Assembly (NCBI RefSeq): GCF_005871205.1
Contig: NZ_SWKM01000012.1
Coordinates: 558,001-622,000 of the forward strand
Length of the DNA: 64,000 bases
Origin: Marinobacter alexandrii
GTDB taxonomy: Bacteria > Pseudomonadota > Gammaproteobacteria > Pseudomonadales > Oleiphilaceae
Direction of reading: 5' to 3'
Position numbers and translations under genes: made by a program. The notes under the pieces were generated by a model. That model saw nothing but the letters and a program-made list of their open reading frames with translations, made no database searches and was not told the origin of the DNA. Below are positions 23,271-36,624 of the stretch, piece after piece (position 1 is the stretch's first letter; each line of letters opens with the position of its first letter).

Positions 23271-26171
23271 ATGCTGCAATATTTTGATCCCGACACGAGC
23301 GGCCTGAATCCCAATATCGACTATGGTACGCCGCCCAGTAATTCAGAAACTCTAGTCAGCCTCTCCATAGACGGCACCGATATCGCCGTGCCAGAAGGAA
23401 CCTCGGTACTGCGGGCAGCCACCCTGGCGGGTATCAATATTCCCAAGCTGTGTGCATCGGACAACCTGGAAGCCTTCGGTTCCTGTCGCATGTGCGCGGT
23501 GGAGATCGAGGGCCGACGCGGCTATCCGGCCTCCTGTACCACTCCGGTGTCCGAAGGCATGACTGTCACCACTCAGAACGCCAAGCTGGCGAAGCTCCGG
23601 CGCAACATCATGGAGCTGTATATTTCAGACCACCCGTTGGACTGCTTGACCTGTCCGGCCAATGGCAATTGCGAACTGCAGGACGTGGCCGGCGCCGTGG
23701 GGCTTCGGGAAGTCCGTTATGGATTTGAGGGTGAGAACCATCTCGATGCGGAGGTGGACGACTCCAACCCCTATTTCAGCTTCGACCCCAGTAAGTGCAT
23801 TGTCTGCTCCCGTTGCATACGCGCCTGTGAGGAAGTGCAGGGCACTTTTGCCCTGACCATCGACGGCCGTGGTTTCGACTCCAAGGTGTCTGCCGGACAG
23901 AACGATCCGTTCATGGATTCCGAGTGCGTCTCGTGCGGTGCCTGCGTGCAGGCCTGCCCCACCTCCACATTAATGGAAAAGAGCGTGATCGACGCTGGCC
24001 AGCCAGAGCACAGTGTGGTCACTACTTGCGCATACTGCGGTGTGGGCTGCTCGTTCAAGGCAGAAATGAAAGGTGACCAATTGGTGCGCATGGTTCCCTA
24101 CAAGGGTGGCGATGCCAACCAAGGTCATTCCTGCGTGAAGGGGCGTTTTGCGTTCGGCTATACCACTCACAAGGACCGGATCAAGGAGCCAATGATCCGG
24201 GAGTCGATCGACGACCCCTGGCAAGTTGTGACTTGGGAAGAGGCCATTGAGTTTTCTGCCAAGAAGCTCAAAGACACCCAGGCAAGATACGGTCGGGAAA
24301 GCATCGGCGGTATTACGTCTTCCCGCTGTACCAATGAGGAAACCTATCTGGTGCAGAAGCTGATTCGCGCGGCGTTCGGCAACAACAACACAGACACCTG
24401 TGCACGTGTCTGTCATTCCCCCACCGGCTTTGGTCTGAAGACCACCATGGGCGAATCCGCGGGAACACAGACCTTTGATTCCGTTATGAAGGCCGACACC
24501 ATAGTGGTGATCGGTGCCAACCCTACCGATGCCCACCCGGTGTTTGCCTCCCAGATGCGCAAGCGTCTTCGCCAGGGCGCAAAACTGATCGTGATTGATC
24601 CGCGCCGCATCGATCTGCTGAAAACGCCCCATGGCACTGAAGGCATTCACCTGCCGTTACGTCCGGGTACCAACGTAGCGATGATCAACTCGCTGGCCCA
24701 TGTGATTGTGACCGAGGGGCTGGAAGACAAAGGGTTCATCGAAAGCCGGTGTGAGCTCAAACAATACAACCAGTGGCGGGATTTCATTGCCGAGGAACGC
24801 CATTCTCCGGAAGCCCTGGAGGTGGTCACCGGTGTGTCTGCCGACTTGGTGCGTCAGGCCGCGCGGGCGTATGGCGAAGCGGATAATGGAGCCATCTACT
24901 ATGGCCTGGGTGTCACAGAGCACAGCCAGGGCTCCACCATGGTGATGGGTATCGCCAACCTGGCAATGGCCACCGGTAACATTGGCCGTGAAGGTGTGGG
25001 GGTGAACCCGCTGCGGGGACAAAACAACGTTCAGGGCTCCTGCGACATGGGCTCCTTCCCTCACGAACTGCCCGGCTACCAGCATGTGGGCGATTCGGCG
25101 GTACGGACCAAGTTCCAGGATGCATGGAATGTGGTCATAGACAACGAGCCGGGCCTGCGAATTCCCAACATGTTTGATGCCGCCATTGCCGGCAGTTTCA
25201 AGGCCATGTATGTGCAGGGCGAGGATATTGCCCAGTCCGATCCCAACACCCAGCATGTGGAGGCGGCACTCAGTTCGCTGGATTGTCTGATTGTGCAGGA
25301 TATCTTCCTGAACGAAACCGCCAAGTACGCTCATGTGTTGCTGCCGGGCTCCACTTTCCTCGAAAAGAACGGCACCTTCACCAACGCCGAGCGACGGATT
25401 AACCGGGTGCGCAAGGTGATGGCGCCAGTGGCCGGGATGGAAGACTGGGAAGTCACCATGGCGTTGTCCAATGCGTTGGGATATCCGATGCATTACAACC
25501 ATCCGTCCGAGATTATGGACGAGATTGCTCGGCTGACGCCGACCTTCACAGGAGTCAGTTACGACAGGCTGGACGATCTTGGTAGTATCCAGTGGCCTTG
25601 TAACGACGAGCACCCTGATGGAACCCCTACCATGCACACCCTCGACTTCCCGATCGGCAAGGGCAAATTTGCGGTCACCGAGTATGTTGCTACCGAGGAA
25701 AAAACTAATCGTAAGTTCCCGCTGTTGCTTACGACCGGACGTATCCTGAGTCAGTACAACGTGGGCGCACAAACCCGGCGGACTGAAAATAGCCAGTGGC
25801 ACAGCGAGGACGTTCTGGAAATCCACCCCAGTGACGCCGAACTGCGCGGTGTTCGAGAAGGCGACTGGCTAGGCGTTTCAAGTCGCGTAGGGCAGACGGT
25901 TTTGCGGGCGCGAATAAGTGACCGCATGCTGCCCGGGGTAGTCTGGACCACCTTCCACCATCCGGGCAGCGGTGCCAATGTTATTACCACTGATAGTTCG
26001 GACTGGGCCACCAATTGCCCTGAGTACAAGGTCACGGCGGTGCAGGTAGAGAAGGTTAGTCAGCCATCCGCGTGGCAGCGGCACTTTGCGCAGTTCGACG
26101 AGCGCCAGCATCAGTTATTGGATTCAAAGGCAGGCGAAGAGGAGCGCTCCGATGTCGCTTCCTTTGAGTAA
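23271..26171 (+). CDS. fdsA: NAD-dependent formate dehydrogenase, molybdenum catalytic subunit
   Basis: The 966-residue subunit has, in order, an N-terminal [2Fe-2S] ferredoxin domain (CASDNLEAFGSCRMCAVE), a His/Cys cluster segment (SDHPLDCLTCPANGNCELQ), and a two-[4Fe-4S] ferredoxin module (CIVCSRCIRACEE, CVSCGACVQACPT). Next come a CAYCGVGCSF cluster and the bis-MGD molybdopterin domain. The molybdenum ligand is Cys377 in NTDTCARVCHSP, where some homologues carry selenocysteine. The enzyme oxidises formate to CO2 in the cytoplasm. The ATG at 23271 has a GGAGG site at 23258-23262. Its last 20 bp overlap fdhD. Confidence 0.95.
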   Translation: MLQYFDPDTSGLNPNIDYGTPPSNSETLVSLSIDGTDIAVPEGTSVLRAATLAGINIPKLCASDNLEAFGSCRMCAVEIEGRRGYPASCTTPVSEGMTVTTQNAKLAKLRRNIMELYISDHPLDCLTCPANGNCELQDVAGAVGLREVRYGFEGENHLDAEVDDSNPYFSFDPSKCIVCSRCIRACEEVQGTFALTIDGRGFDSKVSAGQNDPFMDSECVSCGACVQACPTSTLMEKSVIDAGQPEHSVVTTCAYCGVGCSFKAEMKGDQLVRMVPYKGGDANQGHSCVKGRFAFGYTTHKDRIKEPMIRESIDDPWQVVTWEEAIEFSAKKLKDTQARYGRESIGGITSSRCTNEETYLVQKLIRAAFGNNNTDTCARVCHSPTGFGLKTTMGESAGTQTFDSVMKADTIVVIGANPTDAHPVFASQMRKRLRQGAKLIVIDPRRIDLLKTPHGTEGIHLPLRPGTNVAMINSLAHVIVTEGLEDKGFIESRCELKQYNQWRDFIAEERHSPEALEVVTGVSADLVRQAARAYGEADNGAIYYGLGVTEHSQGSTMVMGIANLAMATGNIGREGVGVNPLRGQNNVQGSCDMGSFPHELPGYQHVGDSAVRTKFQDAWNVVIDNEPGLRIPNMFDAAIAGSFKAMYVQGEDIAQSDPNTQHVEAALSSLDCLIVQDIFLNETAKYAHVLLPGSTFLEKNGTFTNAERRINRVRKVMAPVAGMEDWEVTMALSNALGYPMHYNHPSEIMDEIARLTPTFTGVSYDRLDDLGSIQWPCNDEHPDGTPTMHTLDFPIGKGKFAVTEYVATEEKTNRKFPLLLTTGRILSQYNVGAQTRRTENSQWHSEDVLEIHPSDAELRGVREGDWLGVSSRVGQTVLRARISDRMLPGVVWTTFHHPGSGANVITTDSSDWATNCPEYKVTAVQVEKVSQPSAWQRHFAQFDERQHQLLDSKAGEEERSDVASFE

Positions 26172-27006
26172 GGTTGAGGATGCGGTGATGGAGCCTGGGA
26201 CACAGGAGCAAGCTCTTCCTTCGACCGTATTCGAAACGACGGTCGATGTTTGCGGCGGGATTGAGGGCACTCCGCACAGTGATCAGGTTGCAGAAGAGGT
26301 TCCGGTAGCTATGGTCTACAATGGCATCTCTCACGCTGTGATGATGGCTTCGCCCTCCGACCTGGAAGATTTTGGTCTTGGGTTCAGCTTAAGCGAGGGG
26401 ATTATTGATTGCCCGGAGCAACTCTTCCAGCTTGACGTGGGGGTTGGTAAACAGGGCATCACCTTGGAGATGCATGTCGCAGGCGAGTGTTTTGCACGAT
26501 TGAAGGAGCAGCGCCGAAACATGGCCGGTCGAACAGGCTGCGGGCTGTGTGGCACCGAGAGTCTCTCTCAAGCGGTTCGTCCTATTCAAGAGGTGCCCAA
26601 TCATACTTCTCCCCACAATCGATCTGTTCAGGTTGCCCTTCATGGACTACGGCAGCATCAACCCCTGCAGTCTGAAACCGGGGCTACCCATGGGGCTGCC
26701 TGGTGTGACAGCGAGGGCATGATTCAGACGATCCGGGAAGATATCGGTCGGCATAATGCTCTGGACAAGCTCATTGGTGCGCGGATTGCTCGGTATGGCC
26801 CCAACGCTTTCAACGACGGCTTCGCGCTCATCTCAAGTCGGGCCAGTTTCGAAATGGTCCAGAAAAGCGCGAGCGTAGGCATTCGCTGTCTGGTTGCTGT
26901 TTCGGCAGCCACGGCACTGGCAATTCGCCGGGCCGAAGAAGCCGGAATGACTCTGATCGGCTTTGCAAGACCGGGAAGGCACGTTATTTATACGCGCAAG
27001 CATTGA
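26152..27006 (+). CDS. fdhD: Formate dehydrogenase accessory sulfurtransferase FdhD (FdsC)
   Basis: A 284-residue FdhD-family protein, which transfers sulfur from a cysteine desulfurase to the molybdenum cofactor and is needed for active formate dehydrogenase. The reactive CxxC is present at Cys130-Cys133 (TGCGLCGTES). The SRASFEMVQKSASVGIRCLVAVSA and AIRRAEEAGMTLIGFAR segments match the family core. The start at 26152 has an AAGAGGAG ribosome site and overlaps fdsA by 20 bp, which ties its translation to the catalytic subunit. The roughly 30-residue N-terminal extension before the core is not conserved as far as I can judge. Confidence 0.93.
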   Translation: MSLPLSKVEDAVMEPGTQEQALPSTVFETTVDVCGGIEGTPHSDQVAEEVPVAMVYNGISHAVMMASPSDLEDFGLGFSLSEGIIDCPEQLFQLDVGVGKQGITLEMHVAGECFARLKEQRRNMAGRTGCGLCGTESLSQAVRPIQEVPNHTSPHNRSVQVALHGLRQHQPLQSETGATHGAAWCDSEGMIQTIREDIGRHNALDKLIGARIARYGPNAFNDGFALISSRASFEMVQKSASVGIRCLVAVSAATALAIRRAEEAGMTLIGFARPGRHVIYTRKH

Positions 27007-27039
27007 GTAGAATTTGGCAATTTATTGGGGTAAATAAAT

Positions 27040-27252
27040 GTGAGCAGTGATCAAACGACACATTTAGTTAAGATGGTTAATCAAATCAGCATTAATGCGC
27101 CAACGCAGTGTCGTGAAGAGGCGATTCAATTTGTTGCACAACATCTTACTAAGTTCTGGGCCAGGGAAATGAAGCGCCAGATAAAGGAATACGCAATCTC
27201 TGACGGAGAGGCCTTGTCACCAATTTCTTTGCAAGCGGTTAAGATGCTCTGA
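27040..27252 (+). CDS. fdsD: NAD-dependent formate dehydrogenase, delta subunit
   Basis: A 70-residue protein with the FdsD pattern: HLVKMVNQI near the start, EEAIQFVAQHLTKFW in the middle, MKRQIKEYA, and a C-terminal LSPISLQAVKML. FdsD is a small accessory or structural subunit of the soluble formate dehydrogenase. The start is a GTG at 27040 with GGGG at 27027-27030; the overlapping ATG at 27039 runs straight into a stop. It is the last gene of the operon, and a hairpin terminator follows at 27304. Confidence 0.88.
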   Translation: MSSDQTTHLVKMVNQISINAPTQCREEAIQFVAQHLTKFWAREMKRQIKEYAISDGEALSPISLQAVKML

Positions 27253-27303
27253 TTCTCTAGGATCGCTTGATTGAATCAAAATGGACACACAGTAGGAAGT
27301 CAC

Positions 27304-27325
27304 GGAGGCTTATGGAGCCTCCTTT
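27304..27325 (+). terminator. Terminator-like hairpin closing the fds operon
   Basis: GGAGGCT (27304-27310) pairs with AGCCTCC (27316-27322) around TATGG, followed by TTTG. It lies in the convergent gap between fdsD and the ETF-QO gene. Confidence 0.65.
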
Positions 27326-27367
27326 GAAAAGGGTAATTACAAGCTATATCTCACGGTTTGGTGTCGC

Positions 27368-29020
27368 CTACATATTCGGATAATTCGGGCCACCGCCCCC
27401 TTCCGGAGTAACCCAGTTAATGTTCTGGGCAGGATCCTTGATATCACAGGTCTTGCAGTGAACACAGTTCTGAGCGTTGATTTGGAAGCGCTTACCGCTG
27501 CCATCATCTTTCTCGACAACTTCGTACACACCGGCCGGGCAGTAACGCTGCGCAGGCTCGTCGTATTTCGGCAGGTTATCGCGAATCGGCAGTTCCGGAT
27601 CCGTCAGCTTCAGGTGTACCGGCTGATCTTCCTCATGGTTGGTGTTGGAGATAAACACCGAGGACAGACGGTCGAAGGTCAGGGTGTTATCCGGCTTGGG
27701 ATAGTTCACCTTCTTGCACTCGGCCGCCGGCTTCAGGGTGGCGTAGTCCGGAGTGGTATCGTGGAAGGTGATCGGAAGGCTGCCACGCAGGATGTTCTGC
27801 TCGAAGAAGGCGATGGCACCGCCAACCACATTGCCAAACTTGTGCATGGCCGGGCCAAAGTTGCGCTCCGCGTAGAGTTCCTTGAACAGCCAGCTGTCTT
27901 CGAACTTCTTCTGGAAGCTGGTGATTTCCTCACCGCTCTTGCCGTCCTTCAGCGCCTCAAAAACCGCCTCAGCGCCCAGCATGCCGGACTTCATGGCCGT
28001 GTGGGAGCCCTTGATCTTGGAGCCATTCAGAGTGCCGGCATCACAGCCGAGCAGCAGGCCACCCGGGAAGCTCATCTTCGGCAGTGCGTTGTAGCCGCCT
28101 TTGGTGATTGCACGTGCACCATAGGAAACACGCTTGCCACCTTCGAGGTGTTTCTTGATCTCGGGATGCAGCTTCAGACGCTGGAATTCATCGAACGGGC
28201 TCAGGTGCGGGTTGCTGTAGGAAAGGTCGGTGATCAGACCCACGTAGACCTGGCCGTTTTCCAGGTGATACAGGAAAGACCCGCCGGTGGAACCGGTTTC
28301 CTTCAGCGGCCAACCAGTGGTGTGAACCACCAGGCCCGGTTCGTGTTTGGCCGGATCGATGTCCCACAGCTCTTTGATGCCGATGCCGTAGTGTTGCGGA
28401 TCCTTGCCTTCATCCAGCTTGAAGTCATTGACCAGGCGCTTGCCCAGGTGACCACGGCAGCCTTCGGTAAACATGGTGTACTTGGCGCGCAGTTCCATGC
28501 CCGGCATGTAGCCGTCTTTTTCGGAACCGTCACGGGCAACGCCCATATCGCCGGTGATAATGCCTTTAACCTGACCGTCTTCAACGATGGTCTCGGCGGC
28601 GGCAAAACCGGGATAGACCTCAACGCCCAGACCTTCTGCCTGCTCGGCGAGCCAGCGGCACAGGTTACCCAGGCTGATAATGTAGTTGCCATGGTTGTGC
28701 ATGTTCTTGGGCACAAACGCATTGGGGATCTTGGTGGCGCTTTCCTGGTTCTTCAGCAGGAAAATATCGTCGCGGGTAACCGGCGTGTTCAGCGGGGCGC
28801 CTTTCTCTTTCCAGTCCGGGAAGAGCTCGTTGAGGGCAGTGGGCTCGAATACGGTACCGGCCAGAATGTGAGCGCCGATCTCAGAACCTTTTTCTACCAC
28901 GCATACGGTGAGTTCCTCGCCAGCTTCCTGCGCCAGCTGCATGACACGGCACGCTGCCGACAGGCCCGCCGGGCCGCCGCCGACGATCAGAACATCAAAT
29001 TCCATCGATTCGCGTTCCAC
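27368..29020 (-). CDS. Electron transfer flavoprotein-ubiquinone oxidoreductase
   Basis: A 550-residue membrane-associated flavoprotein that passes electrons from reduced ETF to ubiquinone. It has the FAD-binding GGGPAGLSAA at the N-terminus, the long monotopic middle domain, and four C-terminal cysteines for a [4Fe-4S] cluster (CPAGVYE, then CVHCKTCDI). A GTG at 29020 is chosen because GGAGGGG lies 4 nt before it and the family normally begins ExESMEFDV; an ATG at 29005 is the alternative. It follows the acetoacetyl-CoA synthetase gene on the same strand. It would take electrons from isovaleryl-CoA dehydrogenase (liuA) and other acyl-CoA dehydrogenases. Confidence 0.95.
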   Translation of the reverse strand: MERESMEFDVLIVGGGPAGLSAACRVMQLAQEAGEELTVCVVEKGSEIGAHILAGTVFEPTALNELFPDWKEKGAPLNTPVTRDDIFLLKNQESATKIPNAFVPKNMHNHGNYIISLGNLCRWLAEQAEGLGVEVYPGFAAAETIVEDGQVKGIITGDMGVARDGSEKDGYMPGMELRAKYTMFTEGCRGHLGKRLVNDFKLDEGKDPQHYGIGIKELWDIDPAKHEPGLVVHTTGWPLKETGSTGGSFLYHLENGQVYVGLITDLSYSNPHLSPFDEFQRLKLHPEIKKHLEGGKRVSYGARAITKGGYNALPKMSFPGGLLLGCDAGTLNGSKIKGSHTAMKSGMLGAEAVFEALKDGKSGEEITSFQKKFEDSWLFKELYAERNFGPAMHKFGNVVGGAIAFFEQNILRGSLPITFHDTTPDYATLKPAAECKKVNYPKPDNTLTFDRLSSVFISNTNHEEDQPVHLKLTDPELPIRDNLPKYDEPAQRYCPAGVYEVVEKDDGSGKRFQINAQNCVHCKTCDIKDPAQNINWVTPEGGGGPNYPNM

Positions 29021-29100
29021 TATGCCCCTCCACAATTCAAGAAAGTTAATTTTAACCGGCTAATCGAAGTGTTGATTTTCACAGGTGTAGGCGCCTTTAA

Positions 29101-31089
<1,989 letters not shown>

Positions 31090-31105
31090 GAGTCAAATCC
31101 TATTT

Positions 31106-32017
31106 TCATGAGCCGGCTTGACAGTCTGTTGTCTGACCGACTTTCGAACCGTTGTGACGGTTTAGCTGATTGCAGATCCAGTCGCCGGTCGCGACCAGTT
31201 TTTCCAGATCAACACCGGTTTCTATGCCCAAACCGTTAAGCAGATATAGCACGTCTTCGGTGGCGACGTTGCCCGAGGCGCCTTTGGCGTAGGGGCAGCC
31301 GCCGAGGCCGGCAACGGAGGCATCGATAACGCTGACGCCTTCTTCCAGTACGGCATAAAGGTTGGCCAGTGCCTGGCCATAGGTGTCGTGGAAATGGGCG
31401 GCCAGCTTTTCCATGGGCACGTGGGCGGCGACGGCTTCGAGCATGCGTTTGGCTTTCAGCGGCGTGCCGACGCCGATGGTGTCGCCCAGGGAGATTTCGT
31501 GGCAGCCCATGTCGTAAAGGGCTTTGGCCACGGTGGCCACCTGCTCGGGTGCAATGTCGCCTTCGTACGGGCAACCCATCACGGTGGAAACGTAACCGCG
31601 CACGGGGATGCCGTGTTTGCGGGCTTCTTCCACCACCGGGGCGAAGCGCTCAAGGCTTTCGGCGATGGTGCAGTTGATGTTCTTTTTGGTGAAGGATTCG
31701 GACGCGGCGCCGAAGACGGCGACCTCGTCGGCCTTCGCCGCCAGTGCGCCTTCGAACCCTTTCAGGTTCGGGGTCAGGGCAGAGTAGCGAACGCCGGCCT
31801 TGCGGTTGATGCTGGCCATTACTTCGGCGGCATCGCCCATCTGTGGCACCCATTTCGGGGACACGAAGCTGGCGGCCTCGATGTGGCTCAGGCCGCTGTC
31901 TGCCAGGCGGTCGATCAGCCCGGTTTTGATGGCGGTGGCAATCACCGGGCCGGGCTCGTTCTGGAGTCCGTCCCGGGGGCTCATCTCAACCAGGCGAACC
32001 TGTTTGGGAAAGGCCAT
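31106..32017 (-). CDS. liuE: Hydroxymethylglutaryl-CoA lyase
   Basis: A 303-residue TIM-barrel lyase that splits HMG-CoA into acetyl-CoA and acetoacetate, the last carbon-carbon cleavage of leucine breakdown. The substrate-binding arginine motif SPRDGLQNE is near the start, and the signature [14 protein letters not shown] with its catalytic cysteine is near the end, with the metal histidines in HFHDTYGQ. Its ATG overlaps the liuD stop (ATGA at 32015-32019). Confidence 0.96.
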   Translation of the reverse strand: MAFPKQVRLVEMSPRDGLQNEPGPVIATAIKTGLIDRLADSGLSHIEAASFVSPKWVPQMGDAAEVMASINRKAGVRYSALTPNLKGFEGALAAKADEVAVFGAASESFTKKNINCTIAESLERFAPVVEEARKHGIPVRGYVSTVMGCPYEGDIAPEQVATVAKALYDMGCHEISLGDTIGVGTPLKAKRMLEAVAAHVPMEKLAAHFHDTYGQALANLYAVLEEGVSVIDASVAGLGGCPYAKGASGNVATEDVLYLLNGLGIETGVDLEKLVATGDWICNQLNRHNGSKVGQTTDCQAGS

Positions 32018-34014
32018 CAGCCTGCCTCCTCTTCTTCGTTCACTTCAATGGCAATCAGTTCGGCACCTTCGGACACCTGGTCGCCTTCTGCGAAGAAGAT
32101 TTCGGTAACCACGCCGTCGGCCGGGGCCTTGATAGCGTGTTCCATCTTCATGGCTTCCATGATCACCAGGCTCTGGCCGGCGGTGACCTTGTCGCCCACC
32201 TTGGCCTGCACGGCCACGATGGCGCCGTTCATGGGTGCGGCCAGGCTGCCTTCGCCGGCCATTTCCTCGAAGCCGTAGCTTTCCTTGTACACGGTGCAGT
32301 TGAAGGTGTCGCCTTCGTAGAACAGCACCAGCTGGTCGTTGTGCAGGTTGCCGTGGATGCTGATGCGGTGGCCGTTGATGACGGCCTGCAGGTAGTCATC
32401 GTCCAGTCGGGCAGTAAGGTTGTATACGCTGTCGCCCACGAACACCTGATAGCGGTCGTCGCGTTCCAGCACCTTCAGGTCGTGAATCTCTTCACCCACC
32501 TGCAGCTGCAGTGGCTGGGCGAACTCGGAGTTCATGCGCCAGCTGTTCTGGCGGCCGAACGGCGACCAGGGGTCGGTGCTGACCACTTCCCGGGATTTGC
32601 GCTGTTCCAGAACAAAACCGGCGGCCAGTACCAGGGCCTTGTGGGTATCCAGCTTGGATTTCGGGAACAGCAGTTCCCGGTGATCCTCAATGAAGCCGGT
32701 GGTCAGTTCCGCTTCCCGGAAAGGTTGGGCGTCCGCCAGGGCGTGCAGGAACCGGATGTTGGTCTTCACGCCTGCAATGCGGTAGTGCTCCAGGGCCTGA
32801 ACCATACGGTTGATGGCCTGGTCGCGGGTTTCGTCCCACACGATCAGTTTGGCGATCATGGGGTCGTAGTGGATGCTGATGTCGTCGCCCTCGGTCACGC
32901 CGGTGTCGACGCGCACATGGGCGCTTTCATCCGGAGTGCTCAGGTAGCGCAGGTTACCGGTGGCCGGCAGGAAGTCCTGGTCCGGGTCTTCGGCGTAGAT
33001 CCGCGCTTCCAGAGCGTGGCCCCGGGTTTTCACCTGAGACTGTTCCAGCGGCAGGGCATCACCCCAGGCCACTTTCAGCTGCCATTCCACCAGATCCTGG
33101 CCGGTGACCATTTCGGTAACCGGATGCTCGACCTGAAGGCGGGTGTTCATCTCCATGAAGAAGAAGGAGCCGTCGACGTCGTACAGGAATTCAACGGTGC
33201 CGGCACCCACGTAGTTAATGGCCTGGGCGGCGCGCACGGCCGCCTCACCCATGGTCTTGCGGGTTTCTTCGCTCAGGCCCGGGGCCGGGGCTTCTTCCAG
33301 GACTTTCTGATGGCGGCGCTGCACGGAGCAATCACGCTCGGCCAGGTACACGCCCTTGCCTTCCTGGTCGCAGAAGACCTGAATCTCCACGTGCCGGGGC
33401 TGGGTCAGGTAACGTTCGATCAGCATGTCCGGGTTGCCGAACGCGTTCTGGGCTTCGCGCTTGGCCGCAGCCAGAGCATCGTCAAACTCGCCCATGTTGT
33501 TCACGACGCGCATGCCTTTGCCACCGCCGCCGGCAACAGCCTTGAGCAGCAAGGGGAAGCCGCATTTCTCGGCTTCGGCCCGCAAGGTTTCAACCGACTG
33601 GTCGTCGCCGTGGTAACCGGGCACCAGCGGCACGCCAGCCTTTTCCATGATGGCCTTGGCCGCGGACTTGGAGCCCATGGCAGCGATGGCCGAGGAGGGT
33701 GGGCCGATGAAGACAATGTTGTTGGCTTCACAGGATTCGGCGAACCCGGTGTTTTCCGAAAGGAAACCGTAACCCGGGTGGATGGCCTGGGCACCGCTCT
33801 TTTTGGCAATCTCGATGATCTTTTCGGCCCGCAGGTAGCTCTCGGAGCTGGGTGCAGGGCCGATGTGGAAGGCTTCGTCAGCCATGGCCACGTGCCGTGC
33901 ATTGGCGTCGGCCTCGGAATAGACGGCGACAACGCGAATGCCCATGCGGTGGGCGGTTTGTATGATCCGGCAGGCGATTTCGCCCCGGTTGGCGATCAGT
34001 ATCTTGCTGAACAT
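32017..34014 (-). CDS. liuD: 3-methylcrotonyl-CoA carboxylase, biotin-containing alpha subunit
   Basis: A 665-residue biotin carboxylase plus biotin carboxyl carrier protein. It has the biotin carboxylase domain (1 to about 450, with the [11 protein letters not shown]-grasp loop and [12 protein letters not shown]), a BT-type linker region, and the biotinyl lysine in EAMKMEH about 43 residues before the end. With LiuB it carboxylates 3-methylcrotonyl-CoA to 3-methylglutaconyl-CoA. It sits 2 bp after the liuC stop and overlaps liuE by one base of its stop codon. Confidence 0.95.
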   Translation of the reverse strand: MFSKILIANRGEIACRIIQTAHRMGIRVVAVYSEADANARHVAMADEAFHIGPAPSSESYLRAEKIIEIAKKSGAQAIHPGYGFLSENTGFAESCEANNIVFIGPPSSAIAAMGSKSAAKAIMEKAGVPLVPGYHGDDQSVETLRAEAEKCGFPLLLKAVAGGGGKGMRVVNNMGEFDDALAAAKREAQNAFGNPDMLIERYLTQPRHVEIQVFCDQEGKGVYLAERDCSVQRRHQKVLEEAPAPGLSEETRKTMGEAAVRAAQAINYVGAGTVEFLYDVDGSFFFMEMNTRLQVEHPVTEMVTGQDLVEWQLKVAWGDALPLEQSQVKTRGHALEARIYAEDPDQDFLPATGNLRYLSTPDESAHVRVDTGVTEGDDISIHYDPMIAKLIVWDETRDQAINRMVQALEHYRIAGVKTNIRFLHALADAQPFREAELTTGFIEDHRELLFPKSKLDTHKALVLAAGFVLEQRKSREVVSTDPWSPFGRQNSWRMNSEFAQPLQLQVGEEIHDLKVLERDDRYQVFVGDSVYNLTARLDDDYLQAVINGHRISIHGNLHNDQLVLFYEGDTFNCTVYKESYGFEEMAGEGSLAAPMNGAIVAVQAKVGDKVTAGQSLVIMEAMKMEHAIKAPADGVVTEIFFAEGDQVSEGAELIAIEVNEEEEAG

Positions 34015-34016
34015 TG

Positions 34017-34823
34017 TTATTCTTCCTCCGGAACCCAGTTGGCCTTGCGCTTGTTCAGGAAGGCGCTGAGCCCTTCCTGCCCTTCTTCACCCACCCGGAT
34101 ATCCGCGATGCGGTGTGCGGTGTCGTCAATCACGTCGTCGTTGATGGGCTTGTGGCTGACGGCGAATACCAGGTCCTTGGCGGCTTTCATGGCCTCGGGC
34201 CCGTTCATGGCCAGTTGCTGGAGCATCTCGTTGCAGCGGGCTTCCATGGCATCTACATCGTCACAGACGATGTGCACGAGGCCGTATTCCTGAGCCTGCT
34301 TGGCGGTGAATACTTCGGCGGAGATGAAGTACCGCCGGGCCTGGCGCTCGCCGATGGCGCGCACCACGTAGGGGCTGATCACGGCCGGAATCAGGCCGAG
34401 CTTCACTTCGCTGAGGCAGAAGCTGGATTTCTCGGTGGCGATTACGATGTCGCAGCAGGCGGCAAGGCCCACCGCGCCGCCGAAAGCAGCGCCCTGTACC
34501 AGGCCGATCACCGGCTTGGACAGGTGGTTGAGCACGTTCATCAGCCGCGCCAGTTCCCGCGAGTCGTCCAGGTTTTCCTGGCGGCTGTTGTCCGCCATGC
34601 GGCGCATCCAGCCCAGGTCCGCCCCGGCGGAGAAGTGTTTGCCTTCGGAGCGTAGGATGACAATCTTGGTGTTGTCGTCAGCGTCGACGTTCTCAAGCGC
34701 GGTAATCAGCTGCTGGATGATCACGTCGTCGAAGGCGTTGCGCTTGTCCGGGCGGTTGAGAACCACCTCGGCAATGCCGTCGGACCGGTGTCTGAGCAGG
34801 ACTGCGGATTCGTTGTCTGTCAT
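34017..34823 (-). CDS. liuC: 3-methylglutaconyl-CoA hydratase
   Basis: A 268-residue crotonase-fold enzyme. The oxyanion-hole motifs are KHFSAGADLGWM and VQGAAFGGAVGLAACCD. The SEVKLGLIPAVISPYV segment follows, but where many hydratases have a glutamate in the first loop it has alanine (GGAVG), as methylglutaconyl-CoA hydratases and AUH-like proteins may. It converts 3-methylglutaconyl-CoA to HMG-CoA. It lies 14 bp after liuB and 2 bp before liuD, in the usual liuABCDE order. Confidence 0.92.
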   Translation of the reverse strand: MTDNESAVLLRHRSDGIAEVVLNRPDKRNAFDDVIIQQLITALENVDADDNTKIVILRSEGKHFSAGADLGWMRRMADNSRQENLDDSRELARLMNVLNHLSKPVIGLVQGAAFGGAVGLAACCDIVIATEKSSFCLSEVKLGLIPAVISPYVVRAIGERQARRYFISAEVFTAKQAQEYGLVHIVCDDVDAMEARCNEMLQQLAMNGPEAMKAAKDLVFAVSHKPINDDVIDDTAHRIADIRVGEEGQEGLSAFLNKRKANWVPEEE

Positions 34824-34837
34824 GTCAGTCTCCCCGA

Positions 34838-36445
<1,608 letters not shown>

Positions 36446-36479
36446 AGCATTTTAGTCCGTGTGTCTGAGTCCGTGCGTC

Positions 36480-36585
36480 GGGTCTGGTGGCATGGCGATC
36501 CGGGACACGCCGTGAATACGTCCCTGTAGGCTCGTAAAAAACATCCCTGTTTTTTACGGTCCCGGAGCGCCATGCCACCAGACCC
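36480..36585. repeat. Long intergenic palindromic element between liuB and liuA
   Basis: Outer arms of 18 bp are perfect inverted copies: GGGTCTGGTGGCATGGCG (36480-36497) and CGCCATGCCACCAGACCC (36568-36585). After a 2-nt mismatch they continue as CCGGGAC (36500-36506) and GTCCCGG (36559-36565). An inner perfect hairpin has arms GTAAAAAAC (36534-36542) and GTTTTTTAC (36549-36557). The architecture is that of a dispersed REP/MITE-like repeat. In the liu transcript it would fold into a very stable structure between two genes. Confidence 0.9.
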
Positions 36586-36624
36586 TCGTCGTTCTTGGGT
36601 GCTGGCCTTGCGATGCCACTGCCT

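Noticed and set aside
23271..26171. Selenocysteine-type formate dehydrogenase
   Set aside because: The molybdenum ligand codon is TGT (Cys377), there is no in-frame TGA, and no SECIS-like element is needed.
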